Positions 1 through 7,781 of a stretch of 28,039 nucleotides of DNA are shown here, in pieces. Under the pieces are notes generated by a model. That model was not told where the DNA came from, made no database searches, and worked only from the letters and a program-made list of their open reading frames with translations. A program made the translations under genes and the position numbers. Numbering within the stretch: position 1 is the first letter of the stretch; every line of letters starts with the position of its first letter. Source of the DNA: Verrucomicrobiota bacterium (lineage in GTDB: Bacteria; Verrucomicrobiota; Verrucomicrobiia; Verrucomicrobiales; Verrucomicrobiaceae); NCBI GenBank assembly GCA_021413535.1, contig JAIOQF010000047.1:1-28039 (forward strand), given 5' to 3'.

Positions 1-7
1 AAGAAAT

Positions 8-29
8 CAGGTGAAACCTGTGTTATACT
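8..29 (+). promoter_or_regulatory. Putative extended -10 promoter with overlapping inverted repeat, upstream of sigma factor gene
   Basis: An extended -10 element (TG-T-TATACT, 21-29) lies about 48 bases before the ATG at 77. The -35 position would fall at the very start of the window, where AAGAAA (1-6) is a poor match, as is common for extended -10 promoters. A perfect 5-bp inverted repeat, CAGGT-GAA-ACCTG (8-20), abuts the -10 in the spacer, where a repressor or activator could bind. The pyrimidine-rich leader that follows has no Shine-Dalgarno sequence. The promoter is inferred from sequence only. Confidence 0.4.
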
Positions 30-76
30 GTCCACCCCCTTTTTTGAAAAATCCCCTTTCCTTTTAATTACCCCTT

Positions 77-976
77 ATGGCCAGCATGGAACTAGACGGA
101 GGCATCAAGATTTACCTGCGCGAGATCGGCAAGACAGATTTGCTGACGCCCGCACAGGAAGTCGAACTTGCCGACCGCATTAAAGTAGGCGACCCCGAGG
201 CGCGCAGCCACATGATCCGTGCGAACTTGCGCCTCGTCGTGAAGATCGCCCAGGATTACGCCAACTACGGCCTGCCTTTGCTCGACTTGATCTCGGAAGG
301 CAATATCGGCCTCATGAAGGCTGTGGAACGCTTCGACCCCAACAAGGGCGGCAAGCTCTCCACCTACGCCGCCTGGTGGATCAAGCAGTCCATCAAGCGC
401 GCGCTCGCCAATCAGTCCAAAACGATCCGCCTGCCCGTCCACATGGTGGACAAAATTTCCAAGATGCGCCGCGTCGCCATGGCGATGAGCGAAGAACTTG
501 GTCGCGAACCGACCGACGACGAGTTGTCCGAGGAAATCGGCATCGACCGCTCCAAGCTCAGCCAACTCAAGACCGCGTCCATGCGCCCCGCGTCACTCGA
601 CGCGCCGATCAGCGATGACGACAGCACGGAGTTCGGCGAAATCGTCGGCGATGAAAACGCCCAGACACCCTTCGACCTGCTCTCGCACAAGAACATGCAC
701 AGCCAGCTCGACGGCTTGCTGACGGTTCTCGACGAACGCGAGCGCAAGATCATCGATGCCCGCTTCGGGCTCAACGGCCAGAAGGCGCGCACGCTCGAGG
801 AAGTCGGCCAAGAGTTTGGCGTGACGCGCGAGCGTATCCGCCAGTTGCAGAACATCGCACTGCGTAAGTTGCGCCGCGCCCTGCAGAAAAAGGAAGATCC
901 GATTCCGAAGGCGCTCCGTGGTTCCGCCGGCAAACGCGGTCGCAAGAAAAAAGAAAAGGCGGAAGCGGCTGCTTAA
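77..976 (+). CDS. Sigma-70 family RNA polymerase sigma factor (RpoD/RpoS-like, without region 1.1)
   Basis: Directs RNA polymerase core to promoters. The 299-residue protein has region 1.2 (about 9-40), region 2 (about 40-110, including GLPLLDLISEGNIGLMKAVE and the STYAAWWIKQSI helix that reads the -10 element), region 3 (about 118-195) and region 4 (about 207-265) with the helix-turn-helix TLEEVGQEFGVTRERIRQLQ that reads the -35 element. There is no region 1.1, and the protein ends in a Lys/Arg-rich tail (about 285-296, GKRGRKKKEK). Size and domain content fit a group 2 (RpoS/SigB-like) factor or a short primary factor, and sequence alone does not decide which. ATG 77 is preferred; ATG 86 is also possible. 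No ribosome-binding site is visible. A terminator follows the stop, so it is probably monocistronic. Confidence 0.93.
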   Translation: MASMELDGGIKIYLREIGKTDLLTPAQEVELADRIKVGDPEARSHMIRANLRLVVKIAQDYANYGLPLLDLISEGNIGLMKAVERFDPNKGGKLSTYAAWWIKQSIKRALANQSKTIRLPVHMVDKISKMRRVAMAMSEELGREPTDDELSEEIGIDRSKLSQLKTASMRPASLDAPISDDDSTEFGEIVGDENAQTPFDLLSHKNMHSQLDGLLTVLDERERKIIDARFGLNGQKARTLEEVGQEFGVTRERIRQLQNIALRKLRRALQKKEDPIPKALRGSAGKRGRKKKEKAEAAA

Positions 977-988
977 CTGCCCAAGGGG

Positions 989-1013
989 AAAGCAGGTGAT
1001 GCGCCTGCTTTTT
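989..1013 (+). terminator. Rho-independent terminator of the sigma factor gene
   Basis: A perfect 8-bp stem, AAAGCAGG / CCTGCTTT, with a 7-base loop (TGATGCG) is followed by T residues, starting 13 bases after the sigma factor stop. It also lies just beyond the 3' end of the convergent dxr gene, but on that strand the T-run is only three bases, so it should work mainly for the + strand. Confidence 0.75.
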
Positions 1014-1017
1014 ACTA

Positions 1018-2163
1018 TCAAGTTTTCACCGCCTGACGCGCCCACGCGTCGGCGGCAATCAGTTGCTCCAGCGCCGGATGCTGCACGACATCGTGCGCCT
1101 GCATCACGCGCTCCACAGTCTGCCAGATGTGCGTGAACTTGATTTTACGGTCGAGAAAAAGCTGCACAGCTACTTCGTTGGCGGCGTTCATCACGGCAGG
1201 CAGGGTGCCACCGGTCTCGCCCGCCTCTCGCGCCAGACGGAGCGCGGGGAATGCGTCCGCGCGCGGTGCTTCAAAATCGAGTGTGGCCAGCTTGGCGAAA
1301 TCGATCGGCTCCAGATCATTGGCCACGCGATCAGGCCAGGTGACGGCATACTGGATGGGGAAGCACATGTCCGAGTGACTGAGTTGGGCAAGCACAGAGT
1401 TGTCGATGAACTCGACCATGCTGTGCACGATGCTCTGCGGATGAACGATGACATCCACATGCGCCATGGGGACGCCGAACAACCAGCGAGCCTCGATCAT
1501 CTCCAACCCTTTGTTAAACAGCGTGGCAGAATCGATGGTGATCTTCCGGCCCATGTTCCAAGTGGGATGTTTCAACGCTTGTTCGACCGTGACATGCTCC
1601 AGTTCCGCAGCGTCCATCTGGCGGAACGGGCCGCCACTGGCCGTGAGAATCAAACGACGCACGCTCGCGGGGTCGCGACCTTCAAGGCACTGAAAGATGG
1701 CGTTGTGTTCACTGTCGACGGGAAGCACGATCACGCCTTTGCGCTGCGCGGCGCTCATCACGGCCTCGCCGGCCATCACCAGAATTTCCTTACTGGCGAC
1801 GGCGAGATTTTTTCCCAATTCGATCGCCTCCAGTGCAGGAGCCAGCCCAGCAGTGCCGACGATGGCGATCAACACCAGATCAGCCTCGCTCGCCTGCACC
1901 AGTTTCAACAAGCCCGATGCGCTGTCGAATACTTCCACGTCTTGCGGCAGCAGTCCCCTCGCCCGGCGTGCAGCCTCGGGATCGGTGACGCACACTTGCT
2001 TGACCTTCGTCTCCGCAACTTGCCGCACCAACGCGTCCACACTCCGATGGGCCGCCAGCCCGACGATTTCCATCCGATCTGGAATGGCGCGGGCCACTTT
2101 GAGCGCGCTGGTGCCGATGGAACCAGTGGAGCCAAGCAGGAGAACTTTGCGGCGACGAGGCAT
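1018..2163 (-). CDS. dxr: 1-deoxy-D-xylulose 5-phosphate reductoisomerase
   Basis: First committed step of the MEP isoprenoid pathway: NADPH-dependent rearrangement and reduction of DXP to 2-C-methyl-D-erythritol 4-phosphate in the cytoplasm. The 381-residue product has the nucleotide-binding loop GSTGSIG (11-17), the metal-binding segment PVDSEHNAIFQ, the substrate loop SGGPFR, the very conserved HPTWNMGRKITIDSATLFNK, and HPQSIVHSMVEF. Length is slightly below the usual 390-400. The usual ANKE motif reads ASKE, a conservative change. It starts 11 bases after the cdsA stop, so the two are surely co-transcribed. This matches the common cdsA-dxr pairing, although the uppS gene that often precedes them is absent here. 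Confidence 0.97.
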   Translation of the reverse strand: MPRRRKVLLLGSTGSIGTSALKVARAIPDRMEIVGLAAHRSVDALVRQVAETKVKQVCVTDPEAARRARGLLPQDVEVFDSASGLLKLVQASEADLVLIAIVGTAGLAPALEAIELGKNLAVASKEILVMAGEAVMSAAQRKGVIVLPVDSEHNAIFQCLEGRDPASVRRLILTASGGPFRQMDAAELEHVTVEQALKHPTWNMGRKITIDSATLFNKGLEMIEARWLFGVPMAHVDVIVHPQSIVHSMVEFIDNSVLAQLSHSDMCFPIQYAVTWPDRVANDLEPIDFAKLATLDFEAPRADAFPALRLAREAGETGGTLPAVMNAANEVAVQLFLDRKIKFTHIWQTVERVMQAHDVVQHPALEQLIAADAWARQAVKT

Positions 2164-2174
2164 GAATTTCTCAG

Positions 2175-3077
2175 CTAGGAAATCAATCGAAGATAATAAT
2201 ATGCCACCGGTGCCGCGAACAACATGCTGTCGGTGAGATCGAGGATGCCGCCGATGCCAGGCAAGGTGTAACCGGAATCCTTGATGCCGTGACAGCGTTT
2301 GAGCACGGATTCCGCCAAGTCACCCAGCACACCGATCAGGCACAGCAGCACGGCAAATCCGAAGCCGCTCAACCAGTTCAGTGGCAGCAATAGTTTCCCA
2401 TCGAAAACCATCATCCCGGCAAACGCCACGCAACTGCCTAGAATGGCGCCGCCGAATCCTTCCCAAGTTTTCTTAGGACTGATGTGCGGGATCATCTTGT
2501 GCCGGCCCAGCCAGCTTCCTATTAGATAAGCGCCCATGTCGCCAAACTTCACAATGATAATCATCAGCAGCAATAAATGCGCACCGGCTTGATTAAAGAA
2601 CAGCAGCCGCAGAAAAAATGCTCCCGGCAGAATGGTAAAAGCAAATCCTGCCAGCGTTCCGAGAATGCGCCGCAGAGTGTGCTCGCCCTCCAGCGGGCCG
2701 CGCAGAGCCAGCAGAAATGAGCCGTGCACGATCAACAGCAGAGAACCGAGATCGATCCAGAATGGGATTGCTTCTGGACGAAAATGAGAAACCATTCTAC
2801 TCGAACGAATACCCGCCCAAGAGGCCGCAGCCCAGTAAACCACGGCCACGAAAAGCACTAGATTACCATAAGCCCGAGCGCCAGGATCATCACGACTCAG
2901 GCGCACATATTCCCAGGTGCCCAACAAACCGAAGGTGACGACGATGACCATCAATGGCCAATCGAGACGGAAGTTCAGACCGATGACCATCAAGGCCCAG
3001 AGCACTAGCGTGCTGACCAGCCGGGCCGCAAAGGTGCGCGCTGTGGCGGAAGCGGTTGGAGAAGTCTCAGGCATCAT
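2175..3077 (-). CDS. cdsA: Phosphatidate cytidylyltransferase (CDP-diacylglycerol synthase)
   Basis: Makes CDP-diacylglycerol from phosphatidate and CTP at the inner membrane, the branch point for all phospholipid head groups. The 300-residue protein has many hydrophobic segments (for example around 23-57, 62-85, 110-128, 140-160, 165-185 and 215-245). The family signature lies at about 257-284: SVLKRCHGIKDSGYTLPGIG followed by GILDLTDS. The usual PGHGG...DR reads PGIGG...DL (His to Ile at 275, Arg to Leu at 281). I believe similar changes occur in PVC bacteria, so this is probably lineage-specific rather than inactivating. The first two codons are both ATG and either could start. It lies 52 bases after the dynamin-like gene and 11 before dxr. 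Confidence 0.93.
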   Translation of the reverse strand: MMPETSPTASATARTFAARLVSTLVLWALMVIGLNFRLDWPLMVIVVTFGLLGTWEYVRLSRDDPGARAYGNLVLFVAVVYWAAASWAGIRSSRMVSHFRPEAIPFWIDLGSLLLIVHGSFLLALRGPLEGEHTLRRILGTLAGFAFTILPGAFFLRLLFFNQAGAHLLLLMIIIVKFGDMGAYLIGSWLGRHKMIPHISPKKTWEGFGGAILGSCVAFAGMMVFDGKLLLPLNWLSGFGFAVLLCLIGVLGDLAESVLKRCHGIKDSGYTLPGIGGILDLTDSMLFAAPVAYYYLRLIS

Positions 3078-3129
3078 CCATCAAAGCAAGTGAACCGCTG
3101 CCGTGCAAACAAGTCTTTCGACCATCGTC

Positions 3130-4908
3130 TCAAGCCGGCAGGTTGGCGCCAGGTCTGAGTTCCGCCGCCAACTCTTGCAAAATGCGGTCTAGATTTTCGA
3201 TCTGCCGTTGCAGCGTCACCCGTTTGCGCTCTTGCTCGTCAAGCTGCTCCCGCACAGGCTGGAGCACCTTGTTGAATCGTTCGTAGAGATTTTCTGTTTC
3301 ATCGCGCACATGCTGGTCGAGCAGATTTTTCATTTTCATCGGAGCCGCAGCCAGGTGTGACTCGCAGTCCGCAAAGGCGCTCGCCAGCAGTTTGGAACAG
3401 GGGCGACCCAGAACGAAAAAGGCGAGGACGGCTGCACCCACCGCGCCGCCAGCGGAAATCCAACAACCAGCCGCACCGAGTATCAGCGCAGCGATGACGC
3501 AAACCATGGTGAAAATCATCTGCCGCCGGGCGAGCTTGCGCGCTGACGCCAGTGCGGGCATCAGATGCTGTGATATTTTCAGGCCGGAAAATGCCCGCTG
3601 CTGTATGCCGCTGGCCTGCGCAAGAAAGCGACCGCGTTGCGCGGCCCAGTAGATGACATCGGGCTTTAGATCATCACCCGCCTGAACGTTAAGCCCATCT
3701 GCAAGCTGCCTGCGGACTTGATCTGCCATCGCCGACACATCTTCTTCGAGAACTGTGGCGGCGCGATTCCAATCCGCCTGTTCCGCGGCAGCAGGTTCGT
3801 TTTGCTGCGACGTTTCGACCTCGAAATATGTCCAATCTTTGCGCAGCAAACTTCGCAGCACAGCGCTCGACTTCAGTTGCGCGGAAGCGGCGGCCAGAGT
3901 GCGCTGCACGGATTGTTGCAAGACGGTTGCGGCTGCCTCTGATGCAGTGGTGATCTTGTCGAACGTGCGCTGTGCTTGGGCGGCCAGACCCTCATCGATT
4001 GCGCGAAGGGTATTTGCCCGCTTCATGCGCTGACCATTATCCTTCTCAAAGCCAGCTTGAAGCGATCCAAAAATCTGATGCGCCGATTTTATTGTGCTCG
4101 CTAGCTTCTCATGATGCGTGCTGCTGCCGCTGATGACTGCCGAGATGTGTTGTTCGAGGCTGTTGAAGCCGCTTTCCATCAGGAGCCGGTCGCAGTCGAT
4201 TCCGGTGCTGCGCGCCAGCCAGGCCCGGTTGGCGGAAACGGGAAAAATTGGGAACTCACGATTGAGGCGCTGCCCGCAAAGCCGCTTCATATAGGCGAGA
4301 ATGGACTGAAGCTCCTCCGGCTCCCGCTGATCAGAATGCTGCAGCGCGAATATGACGTTATTTGATAGCTGCTGGTGGATCATCTTAAGGAAATCCCACG
4401 TCGAAGATCCCCAAGGGTTCAACGCGGAGAACACAAAGATAACCAGATCCGCAGTGGACAGGAAACGCACTGCTGTTTCATGATGCTCTTTCTTGATCGA
4501 GTCTGTGGCCGTTATGTCCACGACACTAAAGTCTCGAAAAAAATCCTCGGGCACATCGACTTCCTCTAGCGTGGTCGCAACTGAAACCCGCTTTTGTATC
4601 GGGCCATGCTGGAGAAACAGATTTTTTTCGGGCGCAGGCTTCACACCCGCCTTCGACAAGTCCACACCCGTGAGCGCATTCAGCAAGATGGATTTTTCGA
4701 CATCATCTTCGCCGACCATAACCAACAAGAAGGGAACCTTCAGTCCCTCAATGAGGCCGTTGATCGTCGCTGTCGGCTCGTCGCCTTGCGAATTTTCAGC
4801 CGCGATTCCTTGCAATGCCAGCAGCGCCGAGTCCAGCCGTGCGCGCCGGTCAAAATAATCCTGGCCGATCATCGCTGCGGAGTGTGGCTGGTTGCGACGG
4901 ACGGCCAA
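3130..4908 (-). CDS. Dynamin-like membrane protein with degenerate GTP-binding motifs
   Basis: A 592-residue protein with the layout of bacterial dynamin-like proteins: N-terminal GTPase-like domain (about 50-280), long helical region (about 280-440), paired hydrophobic segments (about 465-505, MIFTMVCVIAALILGAAGCW and then a Gly/Ala-rich segment), and a C-terminal coiled coil (about 530-585). The nucleotide motifs are eroded. The P-loop reads GEDDVEKS (66-73; Gly before Lys is Glu71). The DTPG motif reads DITA (131-134). The NKxD motif reads QHSD (190-193). The surrounding sequence is still family-like, for example LLNALTG and FVFSALNPWGSSTWDFL. Membrane shaping or tethering is likely, but GTP hydrolysis is doubtful. 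It lies 6 bases after the deacetylase gene and upstream of cdsA, which suggests an envelope or lipid role. Confidence 0.75.
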   Translation of the reverse strand: MAVRRNQPHSAAMIGQDYFDRRARLDSALLALQGIAAENSQGDEPTATINGLIEGLKVPFLLVMVGEDDVEKSILLNALTGVDLSKAGVKPAPEKNLFLQHGPIQKRVSVATTLEEVDVPEDFFRDFSVVDITATDSIKKEHHETAVRFLSTADLVIFVFSALNPWGSSTWDFLKMIHQQLSNNVIFALQHSDQREPEELQSILAYMKRLCGQRLNREFPIFPVSANRAWLARSTGIDCDRLLMESGFNSLEQHISAVISGSSTHHEKLASTIKSAHQIFGSLQAGFEKDNGQRMKRANTLRAIDEGLAAQAQRTFDKITTASEAAATVLQQSVQRTLAAASAQLKSSAVLRSLLRKDWTYFEVETSQQNEPAAAEQADWNRAATVLEEDVSAMADQVRRQLADGLNVQAGDDLKPDVIYWAAQRGRFLAQASGIQQRAFSGLKISQHLMPALASARKLARRQMIFTMVCVIAALILGAAGCWISAGGAVGAAVLAFFVLGRPCSKLLASAFADCESHLAAAPMKMKNLLDQHVRDETENLYERFNKVLQPVREQLDEQERKRVTLQRQIENLDRILQELAAELRPGANLPA

Positions 4909-4914
4909 GGCCGC

Positions 4915-5814
4915 TTACAATTCTTCTGCCGGTGGCGTTGTGACCGTGGTCGTCGCTGGGGCAGTAATTTCTGGAGCAGCTGGCGCGATCATGGTTGTCG
5001 CCGCAGTCTCCATGTTGAGAAGCTGGCTGACGGTGACGAAGCGATAACCCTTGGCCAGCAGCGCATCGAGCGTGCCGGGCATTGCGTCCACGGTAGGCGC
5101 ATGGAGATCGTGGCAGAGCAGAATGGCCCCGGGATGCGCTCCATTCACCAGGCGCTGCGTGACCACACTCACGCCCGGACGCTTCCAATCGTTCGGATCC
5201 ACGCTCCAGAGAATATTGCACAGGCCGTATTCGTCGTAGAGCCACTGCTTGATGCGCGCATTGGTCGCTCCGCCCGGGGGACGGAAGAGACGGGCGTGAT
5301 ATCCGGCGATTTCTTGCAAGGCATCCGCCGTGGCGCCGACTTCGTGCCGGATCTTTTCGTCGGAGAGACGCGTCATGTTCAGCGGATGCGTCAGGGTGTG
5401 ATTTCCAATCTCATGTCCATCGGCGAGGATGGCCCGGATGATGCCCGGATATTCTTTGGCCAGCGATCCGACGACAAAGAAGGTCGCCTTGATGTTGCGC
5501 TCCCGCAACATGCCGAGGAGTCGCGGTGTGTTCTGCGGATGCGGACCATCGTCGAACGTGATTGCAAGATACGGCCCGTTCACATGGACGGAGGAATAGG
5601 AATTCCTCGCGCCCGGCGGCGGCACTTTGGGGATTTGCGGAGAGTCCAGATTGCGCAATCCGCGCGGTGCAGTGATCGGCGCGAGATGGGTATCTGGGGT
5701 TACGGCGCGACGAGTTTCGATGCCAGGCGCGATGGGGCTGCTGGCGACATGGGCGGTGGTGCAGCCGGACTGTGCGCCAGCGATGATGATTCCGAGCCAG
5801 GTGAGAAAAAACAT
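4915..5814 (-). CDS. Exported polysaccharide deacetylase (NodB / carbohydrate esterase 4)
   Basis: Likely removes N-acetyl groups from peptidoglycan or another amino-sugar polymer in the periplasm. From ATG 5814 the protein has 299 residues: a hydrophobic leader (1-17) ending SGC18, a Pro-rich linker, then the NodB domain. All five CE4 motifs are present: TFDDGPHP (86-93, catalytic base and metal Asp), HTLTHP (139-144, metal His pair), RPPGG (178-182), DPNDW (206-210) and LLCHD (232-236). An Ala/Thr/Pro tail follows (270-299). Cys18 could be lipidated, but Gln at -3 is atypical, so ordinary signal cleavage is also possible. The frame stays open to 5997, but that extension has no export signal and would overlap the divergent gene at 5981, so 5814 is chosen. 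First gene of the probable deacetylase-dynamin-cdsA-dxr operon. Confidence 0.92.
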   Translation of the reverse strand: MFFLTWLGIIIAGAQSGCTTAHVASSPIAPGIETRRAVTPDTHLAPITAPRGLRNLDSPQIPKVPPPGARNSYSSVHVNGPYLAITFDDGPHPQNTPRLLGMLRERNIKATFFVVGSLAKEYPGIIRAILADGHEIGNHTLTHPLNMTRLSDEKIRHEVGATADALQEIAGYHARLFRPPGGATNARIKQWLYDEYGLCNILWSVDPNDWKRPGVSVVTQRLVNGAHPGAILLCHDLHAPTVDAMPGTLDALLAKGYRFVTVSQLLNMETAATTMIAPAAPEITAPATTTVTTPPAEEL

Positions 5815-5980
5815 GCGGGATGGGGTCACGGTTAGAATGGTGCGGGAGTTTTTATGGGACTGTGCCGGAGTGATGTTATCCACGAGACTGCGACTGGAAA
5901 GCGCAAATTGCACAATGTCATTTCCTGCCACGTCACAAATTCGCTTGATCTGACATGAAATCTTTGCTGTGATCACCCTT

Positions 5981-6316
5981 ATGAAATCAATCTGCATTCG
6001 CCTTCTCTGCTGTGCCGCACTGGCCGCCGGACTTGTTTCTTGCGTCGACGTGCCCAGTTACTCGAACCACGGCGGCGGATATAATCACGGTTACAACCAA
6101 GGCTATTATGGAGGTGGCTACAACCAAAACTACAACGGCGGCGGCTACAATCAGGGTTACAACCAAGGCTACTATCAGGGACACGCGCAGGGCCACAATC
6201 ATCAGCAACAACAGCATCACGAGACCCACTGCTACTGCAGTCACAAGAGCTGCGGCTGCAAGCCAGGACATCCCAAGGGCGGCTGCTACTGTGACAAGGG
6301 TGCACACCGGCACTGA
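5981..6316 (+). CDS. Small Gly/Tyr/Asn-repeat lipoprotein with CxC/His-rich C-terminus
   Basis: I do not recognise this as a named family. The 111-residue product has a lipoprotein signal (1-20) with lipobox LVSC (18-21). Residues 30-66 are near-repeats of GGGYNxGYNQGYY. A His/Gln stretch follows (67-81), and the tail (82-111) contains three CxC pairs (C84/C86, C91/C93, C102/C104) among several His. The composition strongly suggests binding of a soft metal (Cu, Zn) at the outer membrane or periplasm, similar in principle to a metallothionein, but this is inferred. The frame also has a GTG at 5969; ATG 5981 is preferred because it places the signal peptide at the N-terminus. Possible promoter: TTGATC (5945-5950), 17 bases, TGTGAT (5968-5973), which would leave almost no leader. 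It is divergent from the deacetylase gene. Confidence 0.8.
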   Translation: MKSICIRLLCCAALAAGLVSCVDVPSYSNHGGGYNHGYNQGYYGGGYNQNYNGGGYNQGYNQGYYQGHAQGHNHQQQQHHETHCYCSHKSCGCKPGHPKGGCYCDKGAHRH

Positions 6317-6374
6317 GCCGGAACTCTGCAGCTGACTTCGGAGGCTTCAGACGGGCGGCGTGATGCCCGATGAT

Positions 6375-7259
6375 CTATTTGATGAATCGTTGCAATATGG
6401 CGCGCAGTGACTCCGCTGTTTCCTGCGGCCAGAATTCACGCGGCGTGATGATCGCATTGTCCAGCGCCCGATGCTCCGGCCAGTCCGCCGAGTGCGGAAC
6501 GCGCGGGATCACTCGGGCGATGATCTCCTTGGCTCTGCCTGCGTTGGCCTGAAGATGACCGATGACAGCGTCCACCGTGACGTGTGCTTCATCCGTTTTC
6601 CAGCAATCATAGTCCGTCACCATGGACAGCGTCGCCAGGGCGATCTCCGCCTCGCGGGCGAGTTTGGCTTCTGGTAGATTCGTCATGCCGACGACATCGA
6701 AGCCAAGCTGGCGATTCACGTTAGACTCCGCTCGAGTGGAAAATGCCGGGCCGTCCATGCAAACGTAAGTGCCGCCATCATGCAAGGTCGCTCCTGCACA
6801 GCGCGACTCTTCTGCGAGCAGCGTGCGCAGGCCCGCGCTGATGGGATCGGCGAACGCAATGTGCGCTGCGATGCCACGCCCAAAGAAGGTATGATGTTCC
6901 CGCCGCGAAGTGCGGTCGAAGAACTGATCCGGCAGCAGGATGTCGCGCGGATGATATTGTTCCTTGAGACTTCCAACTGCGGTCACGCAAATAATGAAGC
7001 GCACGCCGAGCGAACGCAGCGCATAGATGTTTGCGCGATGGTTGATTTCTGTCGGCAGGATGCGGTGCCCCTTGCCGTGACGCGGGAGAAAATACACACG
7101 ACGACCCGCGAGCACACCGGACACGATCTTGTCGGATGGATCACCATAAGGTGTGGAAACGGCGATTTCCTCGCGTTGGGTGAAGCCGTCGACGTCATAC
7201 ATGCCTGAGCCACCAATAATACCAATGGCGGGGATGTCGTCCGTGAAAGTGCTGCTCAT
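6375..7259 (-). CDS. mtnP: S-methyl-5'-thioadenosine phosphorylase
   Basis: Phosphorolysis of methylthioadenosine (a polyamine and SAM by-product) to adenine and 5-methylthioribose 1-phosphate, the entry to methionine salvage. The 294-residue, complete protein shows the purine phosphorylase family 2 motifs: GGSGM (16-20), RHGKGH (60-65, phosphate site), TEINHRAN (70-77), DQFFDRT (111-117), YVCMDGPAFSTRAES (165-179), GMTNLPEAKLAREAE (191-205) and TDYDCW (215-220). The two Asp of TDYD are those expected of an enzyme that accepts 6-amino purines, which supports MTA over inosine as substrate. Start ATG 7259. No other methionine-salvage gene is in the window. The upstream gene on the same strand ends 77 bases before the start. 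Confidence 0.95.
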   Translation of the reverse strand: MSSTFTDDIPAIGIIGGSGMYDVDGFTQREEIAVSTPYGDPSDKIVSGVLAGRRVYFLPRHGKGHRILPTEINHRANIYALRSLGVRFIICVTAVGSLKEQYHPRDILLPDQFFDRTSRREHHTFFGRGIAAHIAFADPISAGLRTLLAEESRCAGATLHDGGTYVCMDGPAFSTRAESNVNRQLGFDVVGMTNLPEAKLAREAEIALATLSMVTDYDCWKTDEAHVTVDAVIGHLQANAGRAKEIIARVIPRVPHSADWPEHRALDNAIITPREFWPQETAESLRAILQRFIK

Positions 7260-7336
7260 GCAATTGAGTTTAGCGAGACCGCGTCAATCGCAACAACAAG
7301 TGGGACGGCAGCCCACTGTCGTCGTCTTCCTGCCGT

Positions 7337-7759
7337 TCATTTCCGAACGATCCCGCAGCTCCCATCTGAACATGTTACGGCATCCGCCGCGAGATCAGGC
7401 TGCAATCGCAGCCACCGCGAGAAGCGGAGTCGATGATTCGATACGAGCGTGACTATCCGTCGCGCCATCGGTCGCAACGCGGGTGATGAAAGCTTCAGCG
7501 CCAGTTCGCGACCATCACGCAAAGCCCAGAGCAACATGATCCAGGCGCTGTCGCCCCGCCAGACGAGGCCATCATCCGCCACGACCACAAGTTTTTCCCC
7601 AGGATCGAAGGACTCGATCCCGGGAAAGCGCTTCGTTAAATCCGGCGAATGAAGCGGCACCAAACGCAGCGGCACGAAAGTGGACTGAGATTCCAGCCAG
7701 CGACGCAAGCGGGAGCAGATGCCGCAATGATCGTCGTAAAGCACGGAGAGCCATTTCAT
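7337..7759 (-). CDS. DCC family thiol-disulfide oxidoreductase (DUF393)
   Basis: A 140-residue protein. Its N-terminus LSVLYDDHCGICSRLRRWL carries the DxxCxxC motif that gives the family its name (Asp9/10, Cys12, Cys15), on a thioredoxin-like beta strand and helix. A further SDGSCGI near the C-terminus adds another Cys. The family is thought to act in thiol-disulfide exchange, but specific substrates are poorly known. The open frame extends to 7843, but the extra residues (with several Cys and Pro) overlap the preceding gene and do not resemble the family, so ATG 7759 is used. It lies 22 bases downstream of the small membrane protein gene, so the pair is probably co-transcribed. Confidence 0.88.
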   Translation of the reverse strand: MKWLSVLYDDHCGICSRLRRWLESQSTFVPLRLVPLHSPDLTKRFPGIESFDPGEKLVVVADDGLVWRGDSAWIMLLWALRDGRELALKLSSPALRPMARRIVTLVSNHRLRFSRWLRLQPDLAADAVTCSDGSCGIVRK

Positions 7760-7781
7760 GACACGGACAGGTTGGGGTTGA

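Noticed and set aside
1063..2178. 371-codon + strand frame opposite dxr
   Set aside because: Entirely antisense to a clearly conserved dxr; composition (His/Arg-rich) is typical of a shadow frame in GC-rich DNA.
4594..5835. 413-codon open frame on the + strand opposite the dynamin-like and deacetylase genes
   Set aside because: Its translation is rich in Arg, His and Cys with no family resemblance. It lies antisense across two well-supported genes and mirrors their codon bias.
5815..5997. 61-codon N-terminal extension of the deacetylase frame
   Set aside because: No export signal at its start; the signal peptide begins at ATG 5814, and the extension would run into the divergent lipoprotein gene.
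6352..6369. CGGGC / GCCCG stem between the small lipoprotein gene and mtnP
   Set aside because: Five-base stem with no U-tract on either side; not called as a terminator between these convergent genes.
7299..7317. AGTGGG / CCCACT hairpin between the DCC gene and mtnP
   Set aside because: Six-base stem with a 7-base loop and only TTGTTGTTG after it on the minus strand; too weak to call a terminator.
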